This document shows, in pieces, positions 28,786-39,107 of a stretch of 64,000 bases of DNA (the first letter of the stretch is position 1; the number at the start of each line of letters is the position of its first letter). The position numbers and the translations under genes were made by a program. This DNA comes from Flavobacterium limi (GTDB taxonomy: Bacteria; Bacteroidota; Bacteroidia; Flavobacteriales; Flavobacteriaceae): the NCBI RefSeq assembly GCF_010645075.1, contig NZ_JAADZV010000002.1, positions 434,001 through 498,000 of the forward strand, in the 5' to 3' direction. A model generated the notes under the pieces. The model was not told the origin of the DNA and did no database searches. It saw only the letters and a program-made list of their open reading frames with translations.

Positions 28786-30597
28786 TTATTTATTAGCAAC
28801 ATTTCCTACAAGGTCACCATTCTGATATTTATTATATCCAGGATAATACTTTACTCCTTTATAAGTAGAAAAAACAGATCCATCTGGTCTCCAAAAACTT
28901 GCAGCAGCATATATTGTTAATCCTGAGAAGTCAGAAGTTAACTTCTGTGATACATTTGAATAATTCATCCTATAACTACCAGTTTCACAAGCTTTTAAAA
29001 CCATTGTTAAACTGCTCGACTTACCAGTAGCTAAGTTATTAAACATTACACTGTCTTCTTTTAAGATTTCAACTATAAAACTATATTTGCTAGGTTCATA
29101 ATGGTAAACAAATCCATCTTTATTTCCATGACTGTAAATAGTTAATTCACCCATTCTTAAAGGTTCTGATTCTGCACGAGCATATAAATTAGCATCATTT
29201 GTTTTAGAGAAGTAATTTAAACTTTCGCTTACTATGTTACCATTTTTATCTACAGCATATCTTCTTGTACTAAGCTGATTACCATTTTTATCTCCACTCT
29301 CATGCATTACGTGATTCAGTCCGCTAATAACTAACCCAGTTGCAGCGCCTTGCCAAAAATTACCTCCAGTTAAAGCTGCACTAGCTCCACCGATTACTGT
29401 ACCAAAAGCAATTGTACCAGCATCTCCACCAAATCCAATACCAGTAATTGTTTTATCACTGAATATTGTTAAATCACCATCTACTTGACTTGTAGTACTT
29501 GTCCCACCTCTCCAAGCACTAGCCGCAATACTGCTTAATGCCCCGGAAGCAAAACCGCTCCAGAACTTACCTCCTGAAATAGCCGTCATACCACCTTGAA
29601 ACGTTCCATGTGCCACAGCACTAACTGCAGCCCTGAGATAGAAATTCGTAATCGTACTGGCTGCCGTACCAATCCCAAATGTCACTGCCGAAGTTGCCGC
29701 TCCGATAAAAGTAGCTTTTGCCAAACCGCCGATACTAAAAGGCACATCTGCCAATAAGGCTGTAAGGGTATATGATGTAAATGCTATTGCGGCACCAATA
29801 CCTATAGCTGCCAAAAGCTCATACGCTTCCCCGCTAGGATCCGTGTACATCAACGGATTGTTCAGTACATAGGAATACCTGTTGTAATTCTGGGTATTCT
29901 CAGGCTGCTGTATAAAGTTGTCCGGCATTAAGAAAGAACGCAGGACAGGATCGTACAAACGGCCGTTCATGTGTATCAGCCCAACTTCTGCCAGATGTTC
30001 ATGACCAGTATAACCGCGATCCAGCATCATCAGTGCTGCTCCTGTACCGTTTGTGGGCAAGGTTATGGCAACACCGTTTTTCTGCAGTTTTGCCAGATTG
30101 CCCCACGCATCGAACTGGCGTCTCTCGACTGCCGCTCCTGTGTTGTCTGAAATTGCAATGATGCTTCCCAGATAATCCCTGTGAAGATAATATTTTTTGT
30201 CTGTAATTGCGCCTGTAGCAATCGTTTTTGTCTTTTCTGTATATAAAGCCGCTCCATACGCATCGCCTCCTACATAGGTTCTTATGGTAATCTCTGTAGG
30301 GGTTTTGATGATCTCCACCGTACCGTCATCGGTGTAATTCTTGGTTTTGGTATATACTCCCTCTGCTCCGGGAGTTGGGATCTGGTAGCCAAATTTCATG
30401 GTCTGCCTTGACAGATGCGAGTTATATGTAAATGTTGTACTTCCTTTATCGCTTTCGTTGATCGACATAGGGCTTTTGAACATATTGTAGGTTACCAGTT
30501 GTTTCGGCAGCTCGTTGTAATAGGCAGCACCCCCTGTTGTCAGTTCTATTTCCTTCTTCTGGTAAATCCCGGTATTAAAATTGCCGTTGTAGGTCAC
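28786..30597 (-). pseudogene. Rhs/YD-repeat protein, C-terminal part: RHS core plus variable toxin tail
   Basis: A 603-residue open frame that is the 3' end of a broken Rhs gene. The RHS-associated core runs at about 194-257 (RGYTGHE ... GRLYDPVLRSFLMPDN ... NPLMYTDPSGE). Next comes a Gly/Ala-rich hydrophobic pretoxin stretch at about 260-435, then a unique tail. In the tail, IYSHGNKDGF (His490) and MVLKACETGS (Cys537) resemble the His-Gly and Ala-Cys motifs of clan CD (caspase-like) peptidases. The preceding frame ends where this one begins, through a one-base loss near 30624, so the apparent ATG at 30597 is probably not a natural start. Toxin class is inference. The immunity-like lipoprotein follows. 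Confidence 0.8.
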
Positions 30598-32630
30598 TGT
30601 ACCCAGTTTGTTGTTGTTGGTGACCTTCCCCTATCATCATACGTGTTGGTATCGACTGTACCTGTCAATGGATTTGTCCAGTGTGTCAGACGGTCTAAAG
30701 CATCATAGGTAAAAGTTTCTGATGTCCCCAATACCACATTCTGGCGGTTACTCAATGTTGCTTTTATGGCATTAAAACTATAGGTATTATTTAGAATATT
30801 AATACTGTTTTTGGCATGTGTCTGAGATGTATAATAGCCGTGTATATCGTACGCATTTGTTATGGCCACCCCATTCCCTAAGGTAATGGTCAGCGGCTGC
30901 ATTTTCTCGTTGGCTGTATTGAGCTGCCATAAAACAGCATCATTGCCATCCGTCAGTTTATCCATCATACCGTTATAGGCATTGTAGACATTTTTTGTCG
31001 TAACAGATTCGCTCAACCCCGATGTCAGTTCCTGCGTGGCATTGGTTGCCGTAGCAGGCCTTCCGTAACTGTCATAGGTAATGGTCTTTGTTTTTGTAAA
31101 GGCGGCATTGGTCTCTGTGTTGGTTATAACCCTGTGCAATGCATCATAGGTATATCCAAAACTGTCTATGGTTCCTCCCATGCTGTTTTTGCTGACCTCG
31201 CTGGTCAGCTGGGCAAAAGAGTTATAAACATAATCCGTCTCGATATCGGCCCCGTCTCCTGATACTTTTCTTTTGGTTACCTTCCCAAAATCATCATAGG
31301 TTGTAGTAGTGCTCCCTTTTGGGGTCGTTTCTGTAATCAACTGTCCAAAAGCGTCATAGCTGTAGGTATAGGTACCCGCATTAGGATCTGTCATGGCGGT
31401 TTTATTGCCCCAGCCATCGATGGTGATATTTACTTTATGACCGCCATAGTTTGATTCTTTGAGCTGGCCGTTGGCATAATATGTAAAAGTGATTGTACCT
31501 CCCGGATCGTTTGTTTGTGTCTTATTGCCCAATGCATCTACTATTGCAGTTGTCGTTTTTCCATCATCAACGCTTGTTGTCGTCAGTCCTGAATAAGAAA
31601 GAGTCTGGATCCTGCCCGTTGGCTGGGTGATTTTTGTGGGACGCATCAGATAATCATACTCATATTCCACCCATCGGGTTGGAGATGAAAAATAAGGCTC
31701 GCTTTCTTTTGTCTTTCTTCCCAGGCCGTCATAAACCACTTGTCTTGAAATGGTCGAATTGACTGCCAGTCCTTTTGTTGTGGTAACAACTGCCCTTCCC
31801 AATACATCATATTGGGTGATGCTTTTAGCATTGTCCCCAACGGTGTTCTGGCTTGTAACAGTATACCCTCCATCTGATAATTTGGCGTACGTAATGGTGG
31901 TCTCCAATGGCACGGCAGATGCACCAGTCGTTTTGCTTTTGGTGAGTTTCCCCCAGTTATCAAAAGTATAATCACTAACCACTCCCAAAGGACTGGTTGA
32001 CTGTGTAACCAGCCCAAGTGTGTTGTAGACAAAATTGGTTACAAAATTCTGATGATCTGTTTTTTTGATAACAAAACGTTTGGTAACATCATATTCGTCT
32101 TTAATCATTCTGGCTATCGGTGCCGGCAATGCATTCGGGGCAGAGACCGTTTTGGTCAGCAGGTTCCCTACTGCATCGTAGGTCATGTCCTCGATGATGG
32201 CATAGGTATTATGCCCTTTTTTCTCGGTACGGGTGAGGTTTGTTCCTGTGTAGGTATAGACTTCCTCAGAGGTTCGGGTGTCATTCGATGCAACATTTTT
32301 AGTTGTCGAAATTATTTTTTTAGGCCTTCCGATATAATACGAACTTCCCCCTCCTGATGGATTACTGTCATATTCTGTATCCACTGTTGTGCTTCCTTGC
32401 TCGGTTGAGCCGCTGTATTTTTTGGTAACTGCTTTGGTTTCCAATCCGTAGTAATTTGCAGAGTTCACTAGGCCATCATAGGTAAAAGTACTCTCTGATT
32501 TTACGCCCGACAATGCATCGAGAGTGGTCTGCGAATCCAGCAAAACATTATATAATTTGGATGTTGGATCAGTATAAGTTGAAAAGACATTCGTTTTAGT
32601 GCTTAACAAATTAGAAGGGTACTGTATCAA
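30594..32630 (-). pseudogene. Rhs/YD-repeat protein, central repeat part
   Basis: 678 residues of open frame made of many YD repeats: YEYDYLMRPTKITQPTG, YSYDAFGQLITETTPKGS, TYDALHRVITNTET and similar units at roughly 20-25-residue spacing. These build the shell of an Rhs/TcC cocoon that encloses the toxin tail. It is in the same frame as the fragment upstream (32736-34295), from which it is separated only by one TGA. It ends NTYDDRGRSPTTTNWVQ, whereas restoring one G near 30624 gives DDRGRVTNNNKLGTVTYNGN and joins it to the toxin part. So it is a piece of one original gene rather than a gene of its own. Confidence 0.85.
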
Positions 32631-32735
32631 AACTGTAGTCCCGTTGGTACTTGACCAGGTGATGGTATTGGCTCCCCTTAGATTGACATCATTGTGCTGG
32701 GTGGTCCATATTTTGGTATCAGATGGGGATAAATA

Positions 32736-34295
32736 TCAGCTGCTTCGTGTAGTCCTTGTAAAGCCTACTGTGCCGTAATTAAAATTCGAAACATAGCCAC
32801 GGTACCTGAAATCCTGGTATTTGGAGACCCCATTAATCGCAGCGGTAAGTTTAGAAACCAAATAACTCCCTGAATTTCTGATGATCTCAACATTGGGATA
32901 ATTTACAGCATCGGCAGAAGAATAAAAATCGGTACTACTATTTCCTAACATACCATTAGAGGCTTCCATTGGCAGATAATCAATCGTCTGGGTAATTTTC
33001 CCATTAGCTTCTGTGACAATTTTTAATCGATTGTCTTTATCGAAATCTTTATTGAATTGATAATATTCAATTTTATTATAATGCCCCCGTACAATTACCA
33101 GATCTGTATTGGCACCGTTATATCTGTAATTGGAAACCAATGGAATCGGGATATCAGGAGAATCGGAAAAAAAGCCGGAAGGCTGTCCCATCACTAGGTT
33201 ATCATTTTTGGAATCATACGTCATTGGAAACGTAATGGCACTGGTCGTATCGCCTATTTTATTTGTATAGCCCTTAACCCACCATTCGGTATTATGGTCA
33301 TTGATTGTCCATTTGGGCTTGTAATATCTTCTCCACACCCTTACGATATCTGATTTTCCATCTTTGTTGATATCCATAGCATAATAATTACTTATATGGA
33401 CTTGTGAGTCATAATGACTACCTGTATTGGGCCAGTACTCTACAATATTGTGAGATTCCTTTACAAAAAACTCTCCTCCGGCCGGTTTTGGGTTGCTGTA
33501 ATAAATATGCCATAAAGTTTGTCCTGATCCACCTTCAGAATCAGGCAGCATTATATCGGTTTTGCCGTCTCCATTATAGTCACCGAAAAGTGTTTGTTTT
33601 CTGACTGAATATTTATCTATGGTACCAGAACCGATAACTTCCAATTCTACCCATGGTGAAACATTTAATTGTTTAAAACTAAAAATCATATAACTCCCAT
33701 TATAGTTATCTATATTTAAGAGATCCGATTTTCCGTCTCCATTAAAATCAGCTACATAATTCCCTCTACCCCTACTTGTCGCTAGTTTTAATTGTGATGG
33801 AACTAGTAACTTTACAAATTCTTTACTTCCAAGATTTACAGAAGAATTTGAATTTAAATCTGCTAAATATACATCTTCTTCTTGCGAGTCTATTACTGCT
33901 CTTATTTCATAACTTTCTTCATTATTCCAATAGTAATATGTTGTTTCTTTATGATATTCTACTGTTGGTCGAATGATAAATACTTCACTAATTCCATCTC
34001 CATTAAAATCACCCTCGTAATAGTTTGCTTCAAAAGGGGTCACTGGATTAAAAAAATCGCTATTTCCAGCATGCGGAGTATAGTCATCATATATTAATGT
34101 TTCTGGCCTTATCACAACAGGGTCTTTTTGAGTATCAAAAGATTTAACATAACTCAATTGTGTAGTATTATTAATCAAGTTATATACGTTAAAATTCAAT
34201 AAATTATTAACACTACTTGGATTAACAATCGACTGAAATTGATTTAGTTTATTACTTGTTATTGTAGTTGCTGCAAAAGCATTTTTTTGTTCCAT
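32736..34295 (-). pseudogene. Rhs/SpvB-like protein, FG-GAP/VCBS beta-propeller part
   Basis: 519 residues of open frame. It holds several FG-GAP/VCBS-type repeats (EGDFNGDGISEVFI, VADFNGDGKSDLLN, FGDYNGDGKTDIML, AMDINKDGKSDIVR), i.e. a Ca-binding propeller as in SpvB/TcaC-type insecticidal complex proteins, then an SpvB-like linker (VTEANGKITQTIDYLPM). The frame ends at a TGA (32738-32736) after TRTTRSS; reading through continues YLSPSDTKIWTTQHND in the same frame into the YD repeats, so TGG to TGA in a Trp codon is the simplest explanation. Its first ATG overlaps the previous fragment after an A-run slip and is not a real start. Confidence 0.83.
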
Positions 34296-35146
34296 CCAGA
34301 AGGCATTGAAATACCTGCATTTCCGCTATTCTCCAAAAATAATTTGGTAAAAATCTTATTATCTGCTACAAAATCTAATCTGCCATCACCATCAAAATCA
34401 CCTGCAGCTTCTGCTTCACTAAAATTCAAGTTATTATTATAACTCTTTACTGTTCTTGTCGTTGTCGTGGGTGTACTATTATAGTTAAAAACTACCGGAT
34501 TCGATTCTTCACTTTGAGCATTAATTTCTTTTATACTTGTTACTCTTTCGTATCCTGAATCATCAGTAGCATGTGTTAATTGATACTTCCTGAAAAGAGA
34601 ATTGTTAGCATATACCTCTATGAATTTTAAAATTTTAGTTGCATAGACTGCAGCACCTTTCATATAATCCCTTTCTACACGTTTCGAATTATCGTACTTA
34701 AAAGCAATTTTATCCTGAGCTGCAATTCCTGCTATTGTATTCCCACTAAAAACAATCGTATCAATATACAGCTGGTTTGTACTGTTGTAAGTAACCGTTT
34801 GATAGGTGTAATCAATAAAATTCCCGTAAGTATCTTCATAACGAACAATATACCACGAATTGACAGAAACCGAGTTCTGCAGGCTACCTCCTCCTTTTGA
34901 GCCGTACCAGCTTCTTGAACCATCAGGAGCAGTAACTATAAAATACGTTACGGCACCTTCTATTTTTAATTCGATTTTGGTATTGCTTTTATATTCGGTT
35001 TCGTAGGTCGAGCCGTTTGTCCAATAGGTACCGGTTTTTATCAATAAACGCTGGCCGTCTAAGAATGCCCCATTACAAGGTGAAATAAGCCTTTTTTTTG
35101 GCGTTTTATTCATTAGTATTTCTTTTCGTAAAAAATGGTTTTTCAA
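34259..35146 (-). pseudogene. Rhs/SpvB-like protein, truncated N-terminal part
   Basis: 295 residues. From residue 27 on (GAFLDGQRLLIKTGTYWTNG, FIVTAPDGSRSWYGSKG) it matches the SpvB/Rhs N-terminal region that normally follows a signal peptide and several hundred residues. Here those are missing: the first 25 residues are unrelated and basic, with no export signal. The frame begins 24 nt after the stop of the IutA-like receptor, which suggests a deletion or insertion breakpoint. The fragment closes with AAGDFDGDGRLDFV, one FG-GAP repeat, and is cut by a slip in a seven-A run (34288-34282); one added A restores WNKKNAFAATTITSN and the next fragment. It is very probably not functional. Confidence 0.8.
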
Positions 35147-35169
35147 ATATAACCACAGCTTTAGAAATT

Positions 35170-37485
35170 TTAAAATTTATAGCGCAGATTCAAACTAGTC
35201 GATATTCCGTTCCCCATAACATAATCTGCATTTACTGCACGATATTGACTTAGAGTGGTGTAATAACTGTTGTTTAATAAATTTTCAACTCCCAAATTCA
35301 CTGACCAATTTTTGTTAAACGCATAGCTTCCTGCAAAATTAAGCAGATTCACTGTCGAAACAGGTCCTTCACTATTATTATACCTTCCGTTAGTATTAGG
35401 CTTGAAACGGTCACGGCATCCTGTGTTTACCCAGGATAATTGTAGATTCCAATCAGAGGCTGGTTTGTAAGTAATGAACCCAGTTGCTTTTGGAGGAGCA
35501 ATACGCGATCCGTTCAAGTAAACAGTCTTTCCATCATCAAATTCTGCTTTTCCATCTACATAAGAATAACTTCCTCCAAGATTCAGTTTATCAGAAAATC
35601 TGTAATCCAATGTTATTTCGTACCCTTTAATTTTTTCAGGCTCACGCTGTGCCACCAGACGGCCGTCAACTTCAACTAAATTTGCACCCAATTTTGAAGT
35701 ACTGATATAATAAGCTGCCGTTATATTAAAATTGTAAAATTTACTGGACAAACCAGCTTCATAATTATTGGTAATAATTGGATCTGTTGCTAAACTTGCA
35801 ATAGTGCTTTCCTCGGCACTTCTTAAAATCCTGCCCAATTCGTTTATGGCAAATGCCTGAGAAAAACTTACAAACGGATTGAAGAGTTCGTATTTATTAA
35901 AACGCAGACCAGCATTAAACATCGTCGCATTATATGGAATTTTACCTCCTTCAACAAAAATACTTCCCTGATTTCCAGGTCCCGAAGCGATGGTATTATA
36001 ATCATCAACGCGAACTGTTGCATTTTCATAACGAATTCCGCCTTTGAAAATTAAATTTTCTAAAACATCTACTTTTAATTGTGCATAAGGAGCAATGTTT
36101 AACATATCCATCTTAGGGATGTAAACACGTCCATCTACCAGATCCTGAAAAGTAACATCATTTAATACATCAATTCCGTACGTAATTTCAGAAGGCATTG
36201 AAACTATTGTAAATGGTGTATTTAAATTAATGCGTGTACCATTTTTAAGCGAATTAATCATCGTTTGTCCCGGACCATACCACGCTGTTGCTGCTGCTAC
36301 ATAACGATTCATAGATTGAAAAGAATTTAAATAAGCTGACACATCCAATTGTGTTGTTTTAAATAAATTATTTTTCGAAAAGGTAAACATAAAGTTGTGA
36401 TTGAATGGCGTTCCTGCATTTTTACCTGGTTCTTTACCTGGAACCCCAATTGTCGGTGTTTGTCCGTAAACACCTGTCTGGCTGATATAATCAGCGTTTT
36501 GAGTACTTTTGTAAAAATTATACACCACATTAAAATTAGTATGTTCGTCTATATCGTACCCCAATTTTACAAAGGCATTGACCTGAGAAGAATTAGATAA
36601 ACCATCGGTCTGCCCTAATGGTCTTCCTTTCGCATCTCTTTGAAGCCCGATATAATCAAAAGCCCCTCCTATAACGTAACTAAATTTATCTTTTCTTCCA
36701 TTAAAAAATTGAGAAACGCGATAACCGAAAGTTTCTTTACTGTGAATCGGATTAAAAGTGGTACCTACTGTTGTTGTTCCTTCAAAACTGTCAACACGCG
36801 GGCTTTTTTTGGTTATATAATTAATGATACCGCCACCTGAACCGTTTCCATAAATAGAAGTAGCCCCTTTAATGACTTCGATGCGTTCGATTGCATTAGC
36901 ATCAACAACACGAATATCACGCGAACCATTCATCAAAGGTGTTGACTGTGGAATTCCGTCAATCAAAACTAAAACTTGCCGACCACGCAAAGTCTGTCCA
37001 GAGTTAGTCGCCTTATTTGTTGTTGTTCCTAATCCTGGGATAACATTTCCTAAAATTGAAGATAAGTTGGTATTAATACTGCTTTGAACTTGTATCTCTT
37101 TTTGGTTCATAATAGTTACCGAAGAAGGAATTGTAGCGATATTTTCTTGTTTTCTACCTGCCGTAACTACAACTTCCTGCAGCTCGTTCTCGCTTTCTAA
37201 AATAATTCTAATAACATTTTTTTCCTGTAAATTTGAGAAAACATAAGAAAGTGGCTGGTATTTTTCAGCCGAAATTAAAACTGTACTGCCAGCAATTTGA
37301 CTACTTAAAACCGATGCCTCACCTGCACTGTTTGTGGTGCCAATAATTTTATTCTTTGAAGAAATTAAGGCATTTGCAATGGGTATTTTTGATTTATTTT
37401 CAACTTTTAAGCGAAGTGATTGTGCATTTGAACCAGCGTGAAAAAAGACTAAAATAAGTAAGAAGAAAGATATTTTTAAATTCAT
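35170..37485 (-). CDS. TonB-dependent receptor, IutA-like (ferric hydroxamate/aerobactin type)
   Basis: 771 residues from the ATG at 37485 (MNLKISFFLLILVFFHAGSNA signal); an upstream ATG at 37542 would add 19 residues that spoil the signal and cross the promoter, so it is rejected. A carboxypeptidase-regulatory-like domain (about 25-100) precedes the plug, whose SILGNVIPGLG, TLRGRQVLVLIDGIP and AIERIEVIKGATSIYGNG segments resemble IutA. The barrel ends in LNLRYKF. Divergent from an AraC-type regulator and preceded by an iron-box-like site, it is an iron-siderophore importer. Ligand could be the operon's own product or a foreign citrate-hydroxamate siderophore. Confidence 0.93.
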   Translation of the reverse strand: MNLKISFFLLILVFFHAGSNAQSLRLKVENKSKIPIANALISSKNKIIGTTNSAGEASVLSSQIAGSTVLISAEKYQPLSYVFSNLQEKNVIRIILESENELQEVVVTAGRKQENIATIPSSVTIMNQKEIQVQSSINTNLSSILGNVIPGLGTTTNKATNSGQTLRGRQVLVLIDGIPQSTPLMNGSRDIRVVDANAIERIEVIKGATSIYGNGSGGGIINYITKKSPRVDSFEGTTTVGTTFNPIHSKETFGYRVSQFFNGRKDKFSYVIGGAFDYIGLQRDAKGRPLGQTDGLSNSSQVNAFVKLGYDIDEHTNFNVVYNFYKSTQNADYISQTGVYGQTPTIGVPGKEPGKNAGTPFNHNFMFTFSKNNLFKTTQLDVSAYLNSFQSMNRYVAAATAWYGPGQTMINSLKNGTRINLNTPFTIVSMPSEITYGIDVLNDVTFQDLVDGRVYIPKMDMLNIAPYAQLKVDVLENLIFKGGIRYENATVRVDDYNTIASGPGNQGSIFVEGGKIPYNATMFNAGLRFNKYELFNPFVSFSQAFAINELGRILRSAEESTIASLATDPIITNNYEAGLSSKFYNFNITAAYYISTSKLGANLVEVDGRLVAQREPEKIKGYEITLDYRFSDKLNLGGSYSYVDGKAEFDDGKTVYLNGSRIAPPKATGFITYKPASDWNLQLSWVNTGCRDRFKPNTNGRYNNSEGPVSTVNLLNFAGSYAFNKNWSVNLGVENLLNNSYYTTLSQYRAVNADYVMGNGISTSLNLRYKF

Positions 37486-37518
37486 TTTAAAAGGATACAA
37501 AAAAAGCGCAATGCTATT

Positions 37519-37547
37519 TTTATTTAGATTAATTATTGACAAAAATA
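37519..37547 (-). promoter_or_regulatory. IutA-like receptor promoter with iron-box-like site
   Basis: Minus strand: TATTTTTG (37547-37540), then the box TAATTAATCTAAATAAA (37535-37519) at the expected start point; ATG 34 nt further. Same order as at the siderophore operon and the other receptor. Confidence 0.58.
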
Positions 37548-38027
37548 CTTTTTTATTCTACTTCAACACAAAAATAGTTGAGATTATTTTACTAATAAAC
37601 ACTCTCAAAACTTAAAAACACTGATTTACAAATCCTTAAAAAAACACGCATTTAATAAAAAAAGATTATGGGGTATGTTTCTAAATGCATTGGTGGTAAT
37701 TTTCCATATAAAGTCTGCAGATTATTAGGTGATTATTACACCAATTAGGTAGTATTAAAATTAAACAATCCCGTTTTTTTTCATAATGATATACATAGGT
37801 TAGATAGCATCTATTTTCTGGCATAATTGACAAACCTCGGGAATGGATAAATTGATAAATATTCGATTAGACAGCATCAGTAAGTAAAGACAGAGGAAAA
37901 AACTCCATTTCGTTTCTGATATTCCGGGAACAATGGGTTCAACAGATATTTTTGTGGTAGATATTCTAAGGAATAACTAAGTTTACAATCCAAAAAATCT
38001 AGTTAAAAAAATCAATACTACTAGTAT
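37548..38027. other. Divergent intergenic region, IutA-like receptor / AraC regulator
   Basis: About 480 nt with no gene. It has the decamer GGTAGTATTA at 37748 (again at 38095), an imperfect inverted repeat AGGTG-ATTATTA-CACC near 37727 and a perfect palindrome AATACTA-C-TAGTATT beginning at 38014. These may be regulator sites, but none is assigned. Confidence 0.45.
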
Positions 38028-38085
38028 TTATCTTAAATAAAAAATTTCCTTATTTAGAATATTTATAAATAAAACATTACATTTG
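38028..38085 (+). promoter_or_regulatory. AraC regulator promoter with upstream iron-box-like sites
   Basis: The -7 element TACATTTG (38078-38085) lies 37 nt before the ATG. Two boxes, TTATCTTAAATAA (38028-38040) and CTTATTTAGAATATT (38049-38063), precede it, covering the -33 region. Confidence 0.5.
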
Positions 38086-38122
38086 TCACTAACGGGTAGT
38101 ATTATCGTAATGTAAAAAAACA

Positions 38123-39100
38123 ATGTTAATAAGGGCAAGAATCGAAAATTATAATGAATGGCTTTTTTTGGAAGAAATTCCGGAAAAATATGTGGCGGGT
38201 CATCGTTTATCCGAACGTCAGATAAGTATTAAGCATAGTCCGATTGATATGAAAAATTATCAGTTATCTACAAATGGTATGTTTTTATTGCATTCTGAAA
38301 TGAATTTTAGTGAGATCGTAAAAATAGAATCCGAAGTAGATGGAGATGCGATTGCCTGCCAGTTTATTTTTAGCAAGGAGAAAAGTGGCAATGCAGCCAA
38401 AGCAAGCAGCTATGCACACAGCCATCATAATATTAGATATATTCCTTCGGGTAAAGAGTCACATGAAATCAAACCTGAATTAGAATACATCTATTTTCTT
38501 GTAGTGCTTTCCAAGGATTATTATTTCAATTTAGTAGATGCTGCTTCTCCTTTACATGGAGATTTTATTCGGGAAATGGAAAAAGGAGTTAGTACTTCTT
38601 TCATAGAAGGCGATTTATATGTTACACCTGAAATGCGTCATTCTATAAACAGTATTAAGGAATGTAAACAGGAAGGACATCTAAAAAGAATGTTTATCGA
38701 TACCCGAATTATGGAACTGATTATGTACCAATTAGAACAATTTGGTCAGTATCTTCAAAATGACAAAGAAGTATTACATGAAGAAGATGTCGAAAAACTA
38801 GAAATAGTACGTGAGCTTTTAGAAAGAGAATATGTAAATCCACCTACACAAAAAGAATTAGCCAGAACAGCATTGATCAATGAATCTAAAATGCGTACCG
38901 GTTTCAAGAAATACTTTGGCACTACCATTTATGATTTCGTTACCCGACTGCGAATGGTAGAAGCCCGTAGATTAATCACTGAAGAAAAGAAAAACAATAT
39001 GTACGAAGTGGGTACAATGGTTGGTTTTAAACATCAGGCCAGTTTTACTAATGCTTTTAAACGCTATTATGGATTACCTCCAAGCGAGGTTAAACTCTAG
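38123..39100 (+). CDS. AraC-family transcriptional regulator (PchR-like)
   Basis: 325 residues. The C-terminal 100 residues hold two helix-turn-helix motifs: TQKELARTALINESKMRTGF at about 248-267 and YEVGTMVGFKHQASFTNAFK at about 294-313, with the family's closing YYGLPPSEVK. The N-terminal part (1-220) is not an AraC cupin that I recognise and matches the PchR-like layout of regulators that sense a ferric siderophore or heme. It stands between an IutA-like receptor and the heme importer genes, and likely activates one or both. Three 21-bp direct repeats before the heme receptor are a candidate target. Overlapping iron boxes suggest it is itself repressed by iron. Confidence 0.9.
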   Translation: MLIRARIENYNEWLFLEEIPEKYVAGHRLSERQISIKHSPIDMKNYQLSTNGMFLLHSEMNFSEIVKIESEVDGDAIACQFIFSKEKSGNAAKASSYAHSHHNIRYIPSGKESHEIKPELEYIYFLVVLSKDYYFNLVDAASPLHGDFIREMEKGVSTSFIEGDLYVTPEMRHSINSIKECKQEGHLKRMFIDTRIMELIMYQLEQFGQYLQNDKEVLHEEDVEKLEIVRELLEREYVNPPTQKELARTALINESKMRTGFKKYFGTTIYDFVTRLRMVEARRLITEEKKNNMYEVGTMVGFKHQASFTNAFKRYYGLPPSEVKL

Positions 39101-39107
39101 TCTCTTT

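Noticed and set aside
30594..34295. Rhs frame breaks considered as programmed frameshifting or TGA read-through
   Set aside because: Three independent breaks plus loss of the 5' part in a single gene fit decay better; no selenocysteine element or slippery-site structure was seen.
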